Assembly (NCBI RefSeq): GCF_000745215.1
Contig: NZ_JQNK01000009.1
Coordinates: 62,001-126,000 of the forward strand
Source: Methylosinus sp. PW1
Lineage (GTDB): Bacteria; Pseudomonadota; Alphaproteobacteria; Rhizobiales; Beijerinckiaceae
Length of the DNA stretch: 64,000 nt
Direction of reading: 5' to 3'
Of this stretch, positions 17,613-26,529 are shown in pieces; positions within the stretch are counted from its first letter, which is position 1; each line of letters opens with the position of its first letter. A model generated the notes under the pieces. The model made no database searches. It saw nothing but the letters and a program-made list of their open reading frames with translations, and had not been told where the DNA came from. The position numbers and the translations under genes are program-made.

Positions 17613-18558
17613 GACGGATAATGGCGAGCACGCGGCCTCGAGGCGCGAGCAGCGAAGCGGCATCGTCGATCGGCTGCGCGCGCTCATCGGGCTCGGCTCG
17701 CCTTCGGTGCGCGAGGACATAGAGGAGGCGCTGGAAGGCGCCGCCGGCGATGTGACGCCGCATGAGCGCGTGCTGCTGAGAAATGTGCTGGCCCTGCATG
17801 ATCTGCGCGTCGCCGACGCGATGATCCCGCGCGCCGACATTGTCGCCGTCGCGCAGGACGCCACGCTCGGCGAAACGCTGGCGCTGTTCCGCAACGCCGG
17901 CCACTCGCGCCTGCCCGTCTATGGCGACACGCTCGATGATCCGCGCGGCATGATCCATATTCGCGATTTCGTCGATTATCTCGCCTCGCTCGCCGAGCGC
18001 GCCGAGCCCGTGACGGCGGAAGCGCCGGCGCCGAGCGAGCATGCGCCGACCGTCTCGCTCGCCGCGATCGATTTTTCCGAGGAACTCTCCACCGTCACCG
18101 TGCTGAAGCCGGTGCTCTATGTGCCGCCCTCCATGCCGGCGCTCGATCTCCTGGTGAAGATGCAGGCGACGCGCACGCATCTCGCGCTCGTCATCGACGA
18201 ATATGGCGGCACGCATGGTCTCGTCACGATGGAGGACATCGTCGAGATGATCGTCGGCGACATAGAGGACGAGCATGACGTCGACGAGGAGCCGCGCATA
18301 GAGACCGTATCCGACGGCGTCTATCTCATCGACGCCAAGGCCGATCTCGAGGAAGTCTCGCAGCGGCTCGGCGTCGATTTCACGCCCGAGGACGACGGCG
18401 CCGAAGTGACGACGCTCGGCGGGCTCGTCGCATCGCTCGCCGGCCATGTGCCGATGCGCGGCGAGATCGTGCCGGCGCCGGTCGAGGGCTGGGAGTTCGA
18501 GATCGTCGAAGCCGATCCGCGCCGCGTCGCGCGGCTGCTGGTGCACGCGCCGAAATAG
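17605..18558 (+). CDS. CorC/TlyC family CBS-domain transporter-associated protein
   Basis: A 317-residue soluble protein. Two CBS domains span roughly residues 65-240 ([14 protein letters not shown], then [22 protein letters not shown]), followed by a C-terminal CorC_HlyC domain. Family members influence Mg2+/Co2+ efflux. The start at 17605 lies inside the end of ybeY. In many Rhizobiales the next gene is lnt, but here the operon ends at a palindromic repeat and unrelated minus-strand genes follow. Confidence 0.9.
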   Translation: MSRTDNGEHAASRREQRSGIVDRLRALIGLGSPSVREDIEEALEGAAGDVTPHERVLLRNVLALHDLRVADAMIPRADIVAVAQDATLGETLALFRNAGHSRLPVYGDTLDDPRGMIHIRDFVDYLASLAERAEPVTAEAPAPSEHAPTVSLAAIDFSEELSTVTVLKPVLYVPPSMPALDLLVKMQATRTHLALVIDEYGGTHGLVTMEDIVEMIVGDIEDEHDVDEEPRIETVSDGVYLIDAKADLEEVSQRLGVDFTPEDDGAEVTTLGGLVASLAGHVPMRGEIVPAPVEGWEFEIVEADPRRVARLLVHAPK

Positions 18559-18593
18559 GCGCCAGCGTTTTCGAAGCTGAACGGTTTTAAAAG

Positions 18594-18667
18594 AGCGAGC
18601 CTGAAGGCTCGCGGTCCAGGAGAGCGCTCGAACAGCCGCGCTTGGACCGCGAGCCTTCAGGCTCGCT
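18594..18667. repeat. REP-like palindromic element, copy 1
   Basis: A perfect 25-bp inverted repeat (18594-18618 against 18643-18667) with a 24-base loop. Each arm itself contains a 7-bp hairpin GCGAGCC-tgaa-GGCTCGC. A second copy of the same arms lies at 63096-63153. It sits between the convergent corC and the membrane-protein gene, where it could end transcription from both sides, but its recurrence marks it as a dispersed extragenic palindrome. The remaining bases 18559-18755 hold no gene that I can see. Confidence 0.85.
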
Positions 18668-18755
18668 TCTCGAGACACGTCGATCCATCTGACGCGGACA
18701 CCGACGTTCGCGTCATTCTCCCCATGGAGAGAATGACGCGCGCCAATGACATGCT

Positions 18756-19298
18756 TCAAACGCGCAGCGACGCGACCCGCCGCCCAGCGCCAATGGCCGC
18801 ACAGACGATGCCAAAGGCCCAGAGCCCGAAGAAAGCGCCGGCGTTGATGGCGAAGATGCGCGCGACGCTGGCGAGCGCATAATGCGAGACATCGCCGCCC
18901 ACCGCGCGGGTGATCGCGAAGAGCGCGCCCTCATAGACGAGAAAGCTCGCGGCGAGCGCAGCGAAGGGCGCGCCGGCGCCGATCGACATGCGCGCCGCAA
19001 AGCGCGCGGTCTCGCAGCAGATGAGCGCGATGAGTCCGAGCGCGCCGCCCCAGGCGAGCGTCTCGAAATCCAATGGATAATGCAGCATGGTGAAGCCGAC
19101 GAGCTGATTGGCGAACCAGATCGCCGCCGTCAGCGCCAGCGCATTGCGCCGCGTGCTCGTAAGCGCCGCAATGGCGGCGAAGCCCGCGAGCGGCGCCGCG
19201 CAAGCGAAAGCCAGCGAGAAGAAGGCGCCGACGAGAATGAACGCGCCGCTCCACAGCAGGTTGCGTTCTTCGATGATGGGAAGTGAAAGCCTTGTCAT
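18756..19298 (-). CDS. polytopic membrane protein of a B12-regulated locus
   Basis: A 180-residue, strongly hydrophobic protein with about five or six membrane helices (for example FILVGAFFSLAFACAAPLAG and WGGALGLIALICC). The ATG at 19298 follows a good AAGGAG site. It is last in the minus-strand set started by a cobalamin riboswitch and btuB. Its size and place fit a solitary inner-membrane vitamin transporter, and it has adjacent cysteines at residues 94-95. Resemblance to BtuM-type proteins is only a suggestion; no family was recognised. Confidence 0.7.
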   Translation of the reverse strand: MTRLSLPIIEERNLLWSGAFILVGAFFSLAFACAAPLAGFAAIAALTSTRRNALALTAAIWFANQLVGFTMLHYPLDFETLAWGGALGLIALICCETARFAARMSIGAGAPFAALAASFLVYEGALFAITRAVGGDVSHYALASVARIFAINAGAFFGLWAFGIVCAAIGAGRRVASLRV

Positions 19299-19360
19299 GC
19301 GATGCTCCTTATTTACGAGCGGGGCGGACGCCCTGCTCTGCCGAAGATCAATGCCGAAGA

Positions 19361-19924
19361 TCAATGCGCTGCCCGATCGAGCGGATCGGCCTCGACGAGC
19401 CCGAGCCAGCGCGCCCGCAGCGCATCCCACAATGAAAGCCGCGACCAATCGGGCTCACGCAGGACTTTCTCCGTTTCTGGATGCAGAAACGGATTGGGCA
19501 AGAGCACGGCGAGCTGCTGCTCATCCGCGCCATTGAACAATTGCAGGCTCCAGGACATGGGAACGCATGTGCCTGAGAAGCGCCGATGCAGCTCCGCGCG
19601 CGCCGTGCGCCTATGCCGTGCGAGTTCCGGCGGCGTCGGCCGGCTGCGCGGTCCTTTCGTCTCGCCGATGCAGACATGAAAATGCGTCTGCCCGAAAGCG
19701 ATGGTGAGATAGCCGTCGAGAAGACCGATATGCGTCGGCGCATGATCGACATGAATCTCGAAGGCCGCGCCTTGAATGATCGGCCCGAACACGATCTCGC
19801 GCCAATGATTTTGAAAAAGATCGCGCAGCAGCGCTTCGAGGCTCTGCGCGTCGGTCGGCAGAGCGAAGACATCGACCGGCGTTCCATCCGGCTCCAGGCG
19901 CCGTTGCGGCGTCGCATTCGTCAT
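19361..19924 (-). CDS. uncharacterised soluble protein in the btuB operon
   Basis: A 187-residue protein without signal peptide or membrane segment. Distinctive stretches are DLFQNHWREIVFGPIIQGAA and HFHVCIGETKGP, then PMSWSLQLFNGADEQQ and PNPFLHPETEKVLREPDW. The His/Cys pair in HFHVCIGE could bind a metal or cofactor. It lies 24 bp after btuB and 62 bp before the membrane-protein gene; the latter gap contains a direct repeat CCGAAGATCAATG. Position suggests a role with cobalamin, but I do not recognise the family. Confidence 0.65.
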   Translation of the reverse strand: MTNATPQRRLEPDGTPVDVFALPTDAQSLEALLRDLFQNHWREIVFGPIIQGAAFEIHVDHAPTHIGLLDGYLTIAFGQTHFHVCIGETKGPRSRPTPPELARHRRTARAELHRRFSGTCVPMSWSLQLFNGADEQQLAVLLPNPFLHPETEKVLREPDWSRLSLWDALRARWLGLVEADPLDRAAH

Positions 19925-19948
19925 TGGTTCATTCTCCCTGAAGCTTCA

Positions 19949-21973
19949 TCACCAGCTGAATTTCACGCCGCCATAGATGGAGCGTCCCGCCGTTCCGTAG
20001 TTGAAGACTTCCTCGTAGCGCGCATCATTGACGTTCTCGATCCGCGCGAACACAGACATGCATTCGTCGATCTTGTAATCGGCGAAGAGATCGAGCTTGG
20101 CGTAAGGCGCGAGCGTCACGCGCTGCGAGAAAATATAGTCATAGTCGGGATTGGGACCGACGTAGCTGAGGCGCGCATCGAGCTCAAGCCCTGCGATTCC
20201 CGTGTAGATGAGGGAGCCCGTCGCCTTGTCGCGCGGCCGACGGTACAAGCTACGATGCGTCGTCAGATTTTCCGCGGCGAGATGCGTGTAGCTGGCGCGC
20301 AAGCGCCATTCGCCGGGAACGACGATCGCCTCGCCGGAGAATTCGACGCCTTTCGTGCGCGCGCGGCCGACATTGTAATAGCAGCCGAAAGCCTGTGTCG
20401 CAGCGCAGCTCGGCGCGCGGCCGAATTCGATGAGGTCGCGAAAGCGATTTTCGAACAGCGACACGGAGGCGTAGAGACGCTCGCCGAACAAGGATTGATC
20501 GACGCCGACGTCATAGCCGACGCTCGTCTCCGGCGCGAGCGTCGGATCGCCATATTGGCTGAAGCGCTGATAGAGCGAGGCGACGCGCGCGCCCGTGCCG
20601 GCGCTGCCGCGCAATTTGGTCCCCGTCTCCTCGAGGCGATAAGCGGCGGTGGCGCGCCATGTCGCGAAGGTGCGGTTCTGATCGACGGCGTCGATGCGGC
20701 CGCCATAGGAGAGATCGACGCGCTCGAGCATTGTGAGCTTATGCTGAGCGAAGCCCGAATGCGTCGTCTGCGCAGCGTCGATCGGCGTGAATGTGGTCGG
20801 CGGAACCGGATCCTGCGACGTGCGGACAGACTCCGTCTCATTGCGGGCGCCGAAGGTCAGCAGGCCGAATCCGCCGAGCGTGAGATCGCCCTGATATTCG
20901 AAGCCGCGCCGCGTTCCACGATAGCCGCGCCGGCAATTATAGGCGTCGAAGCTCGCATCATAGCAGGAGCGCGCCTGCCAAACGTCGCGGTTCGTCACAT
21001 TGCCGAACAGAGTGAAGCGATTGTGCAATGCGCGATCGAACATGTCGGCGTCGACGCGCGCATAGAATTGCGCGAATGTCGCGTGCTGATGGTTCTGCGG
21101 ATCGTAGACGTCGATCGCCGAGAAGGAATAAGGATTGTCGAAGCGGATCGCGCTGTCATAGCCGAAGAATGCGGCCTCGACCGCGATATCCTCATTCACG
21201 CGATAGCCGAGGCGCGCGCTGGCGCCGCCTTTTCTGGTCGGATCATTGGGCGGCAGAGGCGGCAAAGGCGTCTTGCCGTCGCCGATCGTCAGCGGACGCG
21301 CGATGCGATAGCCATAGCGCGGATGACCGTCGACTGTGAGCGCATCGATCGCGAATGCGTACCACAAGCGATCCTCGCTTCCCGAGACGCGCGCGCGCAA
21401 ATGTCCGGTTCCGTAGGAGCCGCCCTCGACCAGAAGAGACGCGCGCGGCCGCCCCTCGCCTTTGCGCGTGACGATGTGAATGACGCCGCCCATCGCATCA
21501 GAGCCATAGAGCGCCGATTGCGGGCCGCGCAGCACCTCTATGCGCTCTATGTCCGTGGCGACGAGGCCGCCGAGATCGACAGAGCCATCGGTGGAGGACG
21601 GATCGCCGATGCGCACGCCATCGACGAGGACGAGCGTCTGGCCGGGCGTCGCGCCGCGTAGAAACACGGATGTCTGCGCGCCGGGACCGCCCGTCTCATA
21701 GAGATCGAGGCCCGGCGCGCCGCGCAGCGCCTCGGTGAGCCCGGTCGCGCCGCGCTTCTCGATCTGCGCGGACGGGATCACGGTGACGGCCGAGGAGGAT
21801 TTGTCGACGCGCTCTTCGACGCGATCGGCGGAGACGATGGTCGCCGCGCCGATCTCGACCGTGGGCAGCGCCTCCTGCCCTGCGGCGGAAGCGAGAAGGA
21901 GAAGCGATGCGGAAAGAAACGCAATATGAGAAGCAGCGCCCGTGAGGGCGGCCCGATGGGACAGGGAGGACAT
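19949..21973 (-). CDS. btuB: TonB-dependent outer-membrane cobalamin receptor (BtuB-like)
   Basis: A 674-residue TonB-dependent receptor. It has a signal peptide ending near ASAAGQE, a TonB-box region (TIVSADRVEE), a plug domain (GATGLTEALRGAPGLDL, VLVDGVRIGDPSS, IERIEVLRGPQSALYGSDAM) and a beta-barrel ending in the aromatic GGVKFSW. It is the first gene downstream of a cobalamin riboswitch, which specifies B12 rather than iron-siderophore uptake. Cobalamin should repress it. Confidence 0.92.
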   Translation of the reverse strand: MSSLSHRAALTGAASHIAFLSASLLLLASAAGQEALPTVEIGAATIVSADRVEERVDKSSSAVTVIPSAQIEKRGATGLTEALRGAPGLDLYETGGPGAQTSVFLRGATPGQTLVLVDGVRIGDPSSTDGSVDLGGLVATDIERIEVLRGPQSALYGSDAMGGVIHIVTRKGEGRPRASLLVEGGSYGTGHLRARVSGSEDRLWYAFAIDALTVDGHPRYGYRIARPLTIGDGKTPLPPLPPNDPTRKGGASARLGYRVNEDIAVEAAFFGYDSAIRFDNPYSFSAIDVYDPQNHQHATFAQFYARVDADMFDRALHNRFTLFGNVTNRDVWQARSCYDASFDAYNCRRGYRGTRRGFEYQGDLTLGGFGLLTFGARNETESVRTSQDPVPPTTFTPIDAAQTTHSGFAQHKLTMLERVDLSYGGRIDAVDQNRTFATWRATAAYRLEETGTKLRGSAGTGARVASLYQRFSQYGDPTLAPETSVGYDVGVDQSLFGERLYASVSLFENRFRDLIEFGRAPSCAATQAFGCYYNVGRARTKGVEFSGEAIVVPGEWRLRASYTHLAAENLTTHRSLYRRPRDKATGSLIYTGIAGLELDARLSYVGPNPDYDYIFSQRVTLAPYAKLDLFADYKIDECMSVFARIENVNDARYEEVFNYGTAGRSIYGGVKFSW

Positions 21974-22089
21974 TGCCGGAAGACTCGCAGCAGACGTGGG
22001 CCGTCACTGCGAAAGGTCGCGACCCTCTCGCGCTCTGCGAAAGGGTCTCGGCCGCCTCGGTGCACCCCGCCCGACGCTATCGCGCGTGA

Positions 22090-22285
22090 CCACGACTGAT
22101 GGCAGGTCTCCTGGCTCGCGGGTCAGCGCCTTCGGATCGCCTTCCCGGAGCGTCTGCTCCAGTGGCTCGTTTGATCCTCGGCTCGCCGCTCACAGTTGCG
22201 GGGGCAGCCGCGGCTTCGCGCCGTCGCCAGCGCTCACCGCATTCCCTTTTGATCCCTCGAGAGGGAACCATCGTCTTTCAATAGA
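22090..22285 (-). ncRNA. cobalamin (AdoCbl-type) riboswitch
   Basis: Reading the minus strand, the conserved parts occur in order: AAAAGGGAATGCGGTG, GCTGCCCCCGCAACTGT, GCCACTG, GGGAAGGC and finally the B12 box GCCAGGAGACCTGCC at 22099-22113. This is the complete cobalamin riboswitch consensus. It ends about 115 bases before the btuB ATG. The stretch between contains a hairpin GACCCT/AGGGTC with no U-tract after it, so control at translation initiation or by an unrecognised terminator is possible. Confidence 0.95.
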
Positions 22286-22363
22286 GCCGCACAGCGCTCC
22301 CCTGTCAAGCACGCGGAACGAAGCCGCGCGCAGCGCGTTGGGACTGCGGCGGGACTCGTCCCA

Positions 22364-22401
22364 GGAACTCGCGCCCGGAACTCGCGCCCGGAACTCGCGC
22401 C
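22364..22401. repeat. 13-bp tandem repeat, three copies
   Basis: Three head-to-tail copies of GGAACTCGCGCCC (the last one base short) lie between the divergent riboswitch and the cupin gene, 35 bp before the cupin start. Function unknown; copy number may vary among strains. Confidence 0.75.
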
Positions 22402-22435
22402 ATGGAAAATTCGATTAGAATTTCGGAGAAGATCA

Positions 22436-22867
22436 ATGAGCGCCATTCACCTCGTCGCCACCAATGACCTCCCGCGCGCGCAAGTTGGCGGCGTGGACGA
22501 TCCGAGCGTGCGCTGGGCGGGCGCCTTCGCCTCCTGCGGCGAGCATGGCGCGACGCAATCCTCGACCATCGTCTATGAGATCGAGCCCGGCGGACGGCTC
22601 GGCTGGCACACGGACGCCACCGAGGAGACGCAATATATTCTCGGCGGCTGCGGCGAATTGCGCGCAGAAGGCGGCGTCGTCCATCACGTGCGGCCGGGCG
22701 ATGTCTTCGTCATTCCGACGCCGCTGAGGCATGATCTCGTCAACACGGGCGAGGAAACGCTGCGCGCCGTCGCCTTCTTCGCGGCGCCGATGTTCACGCA
22801 GCGTTTCGACAATGTGATGATCGCGCCCGACGTGCATGTGCTGGGCACGCCGAACCGCGCAGGCTGA
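22436..22867 (+). CDS. small cupin-domain protein
   Basis: A single-domain cupin of 143 residues. The metal-site region reads EIEPGGRLGWHTDATEETQYILGG and then RPGDVFVIPTPLRHDLVNTG, with His and Glu residues where cupins bind metal. The start follows a CGGAGAAG site. It ends five bases from the oppositely oriented aldehyde dehydrogenase. The substrate cannot be read from the sequence; it may be a sensor or a small dioxygenase-like protein. Confidence 0.75.
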   Translation: MSAIHLVATNDLPRAQVGGVDDPSVRWAGAFASCGEHGATQSSTIVYEIEPGGRLGWHTDATEETQYILGGCGELRAEGGVVHHVRPGDVFVIPTPLRHDLVNTGEETLRAVAFFAAPMFTQRFDNVMIAPDVHVLGTPNRAG

Positions 22868-22872
22868 GCGCC

Positions 22873-24324
22873 TCACATATTGCCGAGACAGACATATTTG
22901 ATCTCGAGATAGCTCTCTATTCCGTATTTGGAGCCCTCGCGTCCCATGCCCGATTGCTTCACGCCGCCGAACGGCGCCGCCTCGCTCGACATCAGCGACT
23001 CGTTGACGCCGACCATGCCGAACTCCAGCTGCTCGGCGACGCGGAACACGCGCGCTATGTCGCGGCTGTAGAAATAAGCGGCGAGGCCATAATGCGTCGA
23101 ATTGGCGAGGCGAAGCGCCTCCGCTTCATCCTCGAAAGTGGTGATCGCGGCGACGGGGCCGAAGATCTCCTCCACGAAAATCTGCATGTCCGGCCGCGTA
23201 TCGAAGAGCACGGTCGGCGAATAGAAATTGCCGCCGAGCTCATGCCGTCCGCCGCCGGTCAGCACTCTCGCGCCGCGCGCGCGGGCGTCGGCGACGAGAC
23301 GCTCGACCTTCTCGACCGCCGCCTCTTCGATCAGCGGGCCGATGACGACGCCGGGCTCGACGCCGCGCCCGACCTTCAGCCTGGAGGCCGCCTCGGCGAG
23401 CTTGGCGCCGAAGGCCTCGGCGACGTCTTTCTGCACGAGGAAGCGATTGGCGCAGACGCAGGTCTGGCCGCTGTTGCGATATTTGGTCGCGAGCGCGCCC
23501 TTCACCGCGAGGTCGAGATCGGCGTCGGCGAAGACGATGAAAGGCGCATTGCCGCCGAGCTCCATCGAGCATTTCTGCACATTCTCCGCCGCCTGGCGCA
23601 GAAGAATCTTCCCCACCTCGGTCGAGCCGGTGAAGCTGATCTTGCGCACGGTCGGATTGGAGGTGAGCTCGGCGCCGACGCTGGCGGGGTCGTTGGTCGT
23701 CACCACATTGAGCACGCCGTCCGGCACGCCGGCGCGCTGCGCGATCTCGGCCATCGCTATCGCCGAGAGCGGCGTCAGCTCGGCCGGCTTCACCACCATC
23801 GTGCAGCCGGCGGCGAGCGCTGCGCCGGCCTTGCGCGCGATCATGGCCGAAGGGAAGTTCCAGGGCGTGATCGCGGCGGTGACGCCGATCGCCTGCTTGA
23901 ACACGAGAATGCGCTTCTCGCGCGCCTGCTGCGGAATCACATCGCCATAGACGCGGCGGCCCTCCTCCGCGAACCAGTCGAAATAGGCGGCGGCATAGGC
24001 GATCTCGCCGCGCGCCTCGGCGATCGGCTTGCCCTGCTCCGCGGTGATGATCTGCGCGAGGCGCTCCTGATCGGCGAGCAGCAGATCATGCAGGCGCCGC
24101 AATATTTGCGCCCGCTCCTTGGCGAGCTTGCCGCGCCAGCCGGGCAAAGCGCGCTCGGCGGCCTCGATCGCGCGGCGCGTCTCCGCCGCGCCCAGGTCCG
24201 GGACCTCGGCCAATACCGCGCCCGTGGCCGGATCGCGAACGGCGAAGGTCGCGCCATTGTCGGCGGCGACGAAGGCGCCGTCGATGAAGGCCTGGTGGCG
24301 GAACGGGCGGGGCTCTCTGGTCAT
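22873..24324 (-). CDS. gabD: succinate-semialdehyde dehydrogenase (NADP+)-type aldehyde dehydrogenase
   Basis: A 483-residue aldehyde dehydrogenase. It has the fold markers ITPWNFPSAMIARKAGAALA, the glycine motif SFTGSTEVGKIL, the catalytic general base in MELGGNAPF and the nucleophile in NSGQTCVCANRF. The paired Cys-Val-Cys and the overall pattern fit the GabD subfamily, which oxidises succinate semialdehyde to succinate. The ATG at 24324 was preferred because the upstream extension is low complexity. The exact substrate is inferred. Confidence 0.85.
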   Translation of the reverse strand: MTREPRPFRHQAFIDGAFVAADNGATFAVRDPATGAVLAEVPDLGAAETRRAIEAAERALPGWRGKLAKERAQILRRLHDLLLADQERLAQIITAEQGKPIAEARGEIAYAAAYFDWFAEEGRRVYGDVIPQQAREKRILVFKQAIGVTAAITPWNFPSAMIARKAGAALAAGCTMVVKPAELTPLSAIAMAEIAQRAGVPDGVLNVVTTNDPASVGAELTSNPTVRKISFTGSTEVGKILLRQAAENVQKCSMELGGNAPFIVFADADLDLAVKGALATKYRNSGQTCVCANRFLVQKDVAEAFGAKLAEAASRLKVGRGVEPGVVIGPLIEEAAVEKVERLVADARARGARVLTGGGRHELGGNFYSPTVLFDTRPDMQIFVEEIFGPVAAITTFEDEAEALRLANSTHYGLAAYFYSRDIARVFRVAEQLEFGMVGVNESLMSSEAAPFGGVKQSGMGREGSKYGIESYLEIKYVCLGNM

Positions 24325-24633
24325 CTCGGCTGCGCTCCCGACGCGATACGAAAGGGGCCATCGAATACGGCGCCTTGGCCAGCGGACACAACATTTAGCT
24401 TCCGCAAATCTCGCGGGGCCGGCTCGCCAGCGGTCCCGCTGCCCGAAAAGCGGCGCTTTCCTCGCGTATCCGGCGCCCTCCCGCGGAAGGCGGAACCGCG
24501 GCCCCGGCTCGCGCGTCATATGGGAAGCGACTGCAATCTCATATGGCTTCATCCCGAAAATCCGACATAATCGCGGGATTCGCGTGAGCCGCCGCGCTCA
24601 CGCCAGCCCTGACGCCCCGAAAGCGAGATCACC
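24325..24633. promoter_or_regulatory. divergent intergenic region gabD / yejA
   Basis: About 309 bases without a believable gene. The notable feature is two direct copies of CATATGG (24517-24523 and 24540-24546) 23 bp apart, about two helical turns, about 90 bp before yejA. CATATG is itself palindromic, so these could be regulator half-sites. A CATAAT hexamer at 24566-24571 may be a -10 element for yejA, but no good -35 partner is seen. Confidence 0.35.
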
Positions 24634-26523
24634 TTGGCTGAAACACGCAATTTTCTTCCTGTGACGCGCCGCCGGGCGCTCGCCGCCCTCTCGAGCCTCG
24701 CCGGGGTCGCCCTGCCGGGATGGGCCGTGCGCCCCGCCTTCGCCGAAGCCGCGCCGGGCGAGACCGAGAGCCATGGGCTCTCCATTTTCGGCGAGCTCGC
24801 CGAGCCGGCGGACTTTCCGCATTTCGCCTATGTGAACCCCAAGGCGCCTAAGGGTGGAACATTGGTGATGGAGCCGCCGCCGCCCGAGAAGAACAGCTAT
24901 GATTCGCTGAATCCTTATATTTTGCGCGGCAATCCGGCGGCGGGCGTCGGGCTCATCTATGACACGCTGCTGGCCGGCAGCCTCGACGAGCGCGATGCGC
25001 TCTATGGTCTGGTGGCCAAAAAGGTGCGCATCTCCGCCGACAAGCTCACCTATACATTCTTCCTGCGCAAGGAGGCGCGCTTTCACGACGGCTCGCCGCT
25101 CACCGCGCATGACGTCGCCTTCTCGCTCGACCTGCTGAAGGCCGAAGGCCATCCGATGATCTCGCAATCGCTGCGCGATCTCGTCAGCGCCAAGGCCGAG
25201 GCCGACGATGTTCTGGTGGTGAAGCTGGCGCCCGGCCGCGCCCGCGATCTGCCGATCATCGTCGCCAGCCAGCCGATCTTCTCCAAGGCCTATTACACCA
25301 AGCACAAGTTCAACGAGACGACGCTCGAGCCGCCGCTCGGCTCCTCCTCCTATAAGATCGGCGCGATCGATCCGGGCCGCTTCATCTCCTTCCAGCGCGT
25401 GCCGGACTATTGGGCGAAGGATTTGCCGGTCAATGTCGGCCAGGCCAATTTCGACACGATACGCTTCGATTATTACGGCGACCGCAATGTCGCTTTCGAG
25501 GCCTTCAAGGCCGGCGCCTTCACCGTGCATGAGGAATTCACCTCGGCAATATGGGCGACGGGCTACGACTTCCCCGCCTTTCGCGACGGGCGCGTGAAGC
25601 GCGAGGAAATTCCCGATTACAACATATCGGGAACGCAGGGCTGGTTCATGAACATACGCCGGCCGGTGTTCGCCGATCCGCGCGTGCGCAAGGCGCTCGG
25701 CTACGCATTCGATTTCGAATGGACCAATCATAATCTGATGTATGACTCGTATAAGCGCACGAGCTCCTATTTCGAGAATTCCGATCTCGAGGCCGTCGGC
25801 GTTCCGACGCCTGCCGAACTCGCTCTGCTCGAGCCATTCCGCGATCGTCTGCCTAAGGACGTCTTCGAGGCGCCGTTCCAGCCGCCGGTGTCGGACGGCT
25901 CGGGACAGGATCGCAATCTCTTGCGCAAGGCCGTCGATCTTTTGACCGAGGCCGGCTGCACGCGCAAGGACGGCCTGCTGCGCCTGCCCGACGGCAAGCC
26001 GCTCGAGTTCGAGTTCCTCTACAACACCAGCATGTTCGAGCGGCACACGCAGCCCTTCATCAAGAATCTGAAGCTGATCGGCGTCAACGCCCGCATGCGC
26101 ATCGTGGACGCGGCGCAATACAAATCCCGCATCGACGATCATGATTACGACGTCATCATGGAGCGCGTGCGCATCGCCTATTCGCCGGGCGAGGAGCTGC
26201 GCATCATGTTCGGCTCCGAGGCGGCGCGCACCAAGGGCTCGCAAAATGTCATCGGCGTCGCCGATCCCGTCGTCGACGCGCTCATCGAGAAAGCGCTGGT
26301 CGCCAATTCGCGCGAGGAGCTGGCCGCCATCTGCCGCGCGCTGGACCGCGTGCTGATCGCCGGCCAATATTGGATTCCGCATTACTACAAGCCGACGCAT
26401 TGGATCGCCCATTGGGACGTGTTCGGCCGCCCGGAGCGCTATCCGCGCTTCGACACGGGCATAGCCGCGACATGGTGGTGGGACGACGCCAAGGCGCGCA
26501 AGATCAATTACGCGGGGCGCTGA
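24634..26523 (+). CDS. yejA: peptide ABC transporter substrate-binding protein YejA
   Basis: A 629-residue family 5 extracellular solute-binding protein. It has an RRRALAALSSLAG N-terminal export signal with Tat-like Arg residues, then the binding-protein core with TYTFFLRKEARFHDGSPLTA and YPRFDTGIAATWWWDD. The TTG start follows GAAAGCGAGA. The downstream yejB, yejE and yejF complete the importer, which in enterobacteria takes up oligopeptides including microcin C-type compounds. Confidence 0.9.
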   Translation: MAETRNFLPVTRRRALAALSSLAGVALPGWAVRPAFAEAAPGETESHGLSIFGELAEPADFPHFAYVNPKAPKGGTLVMEPPPPEKNSYDSLNPYILRGNPAAGVGLIYDTLLAGSLDERDALYGLVAKKVRISADKLTYTFFLRKEARFHDGSPLTAHDVAFSLDLLKAEGHPMISQSLRDLVSAKAEADDVLVVKLAPGRARDLPIIVASQPIFSKAYYTKHKFNETTLEPPLGSSSYKIGAIDPGRFISFQRVPDYWAKDLPVNVGQANFDTIRFDYYGDRNVAFEAFKAGAFTVHEEFTSAIWATGYDFPAFRDGRVKREEIPDYNISGTQGWFMNIRRPVFADPRVRKALGYAFDFEWTNHNLMYDSYKRTSSYFENSDLEAVGVPTPAELALLEPFRDRLPKDVFEAPFQPPVSDGSGQDRNLLRKAVDLLTEAGCTRKDGLLRLPDGKPLEFEFLYNTSMFERHTQPFIKNLKLIGVNARMRIVDAAQYKSRIDDHDYDVIMERVRIAYSPGEELRIMFGSEAARTKGSQNVIGVADPVVDALIEKALVANSREELAAICRALDRVLIAGQYWIPHYYKPTHWIAHWDVFGRPERYPRFDTGIAATWWWDDAKARKINYAGR

Positions 26524-26529
26524 ACCACT

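Noticed and set aside
19586..21661. A 691-codon open frame on the plus strand
   Set aside because: It lies antisense to btuB, whose protein has a complete TonB-receptor pattern. The plus-strand translation is Arg/Ala/Glu-rich without recognisable domains, the usual shadow in GC-rich DNA.
22364..22401. CRISPR array
   Set aside because: Only three 13-bp copies without spacers, so it is a simple tandem repeat.
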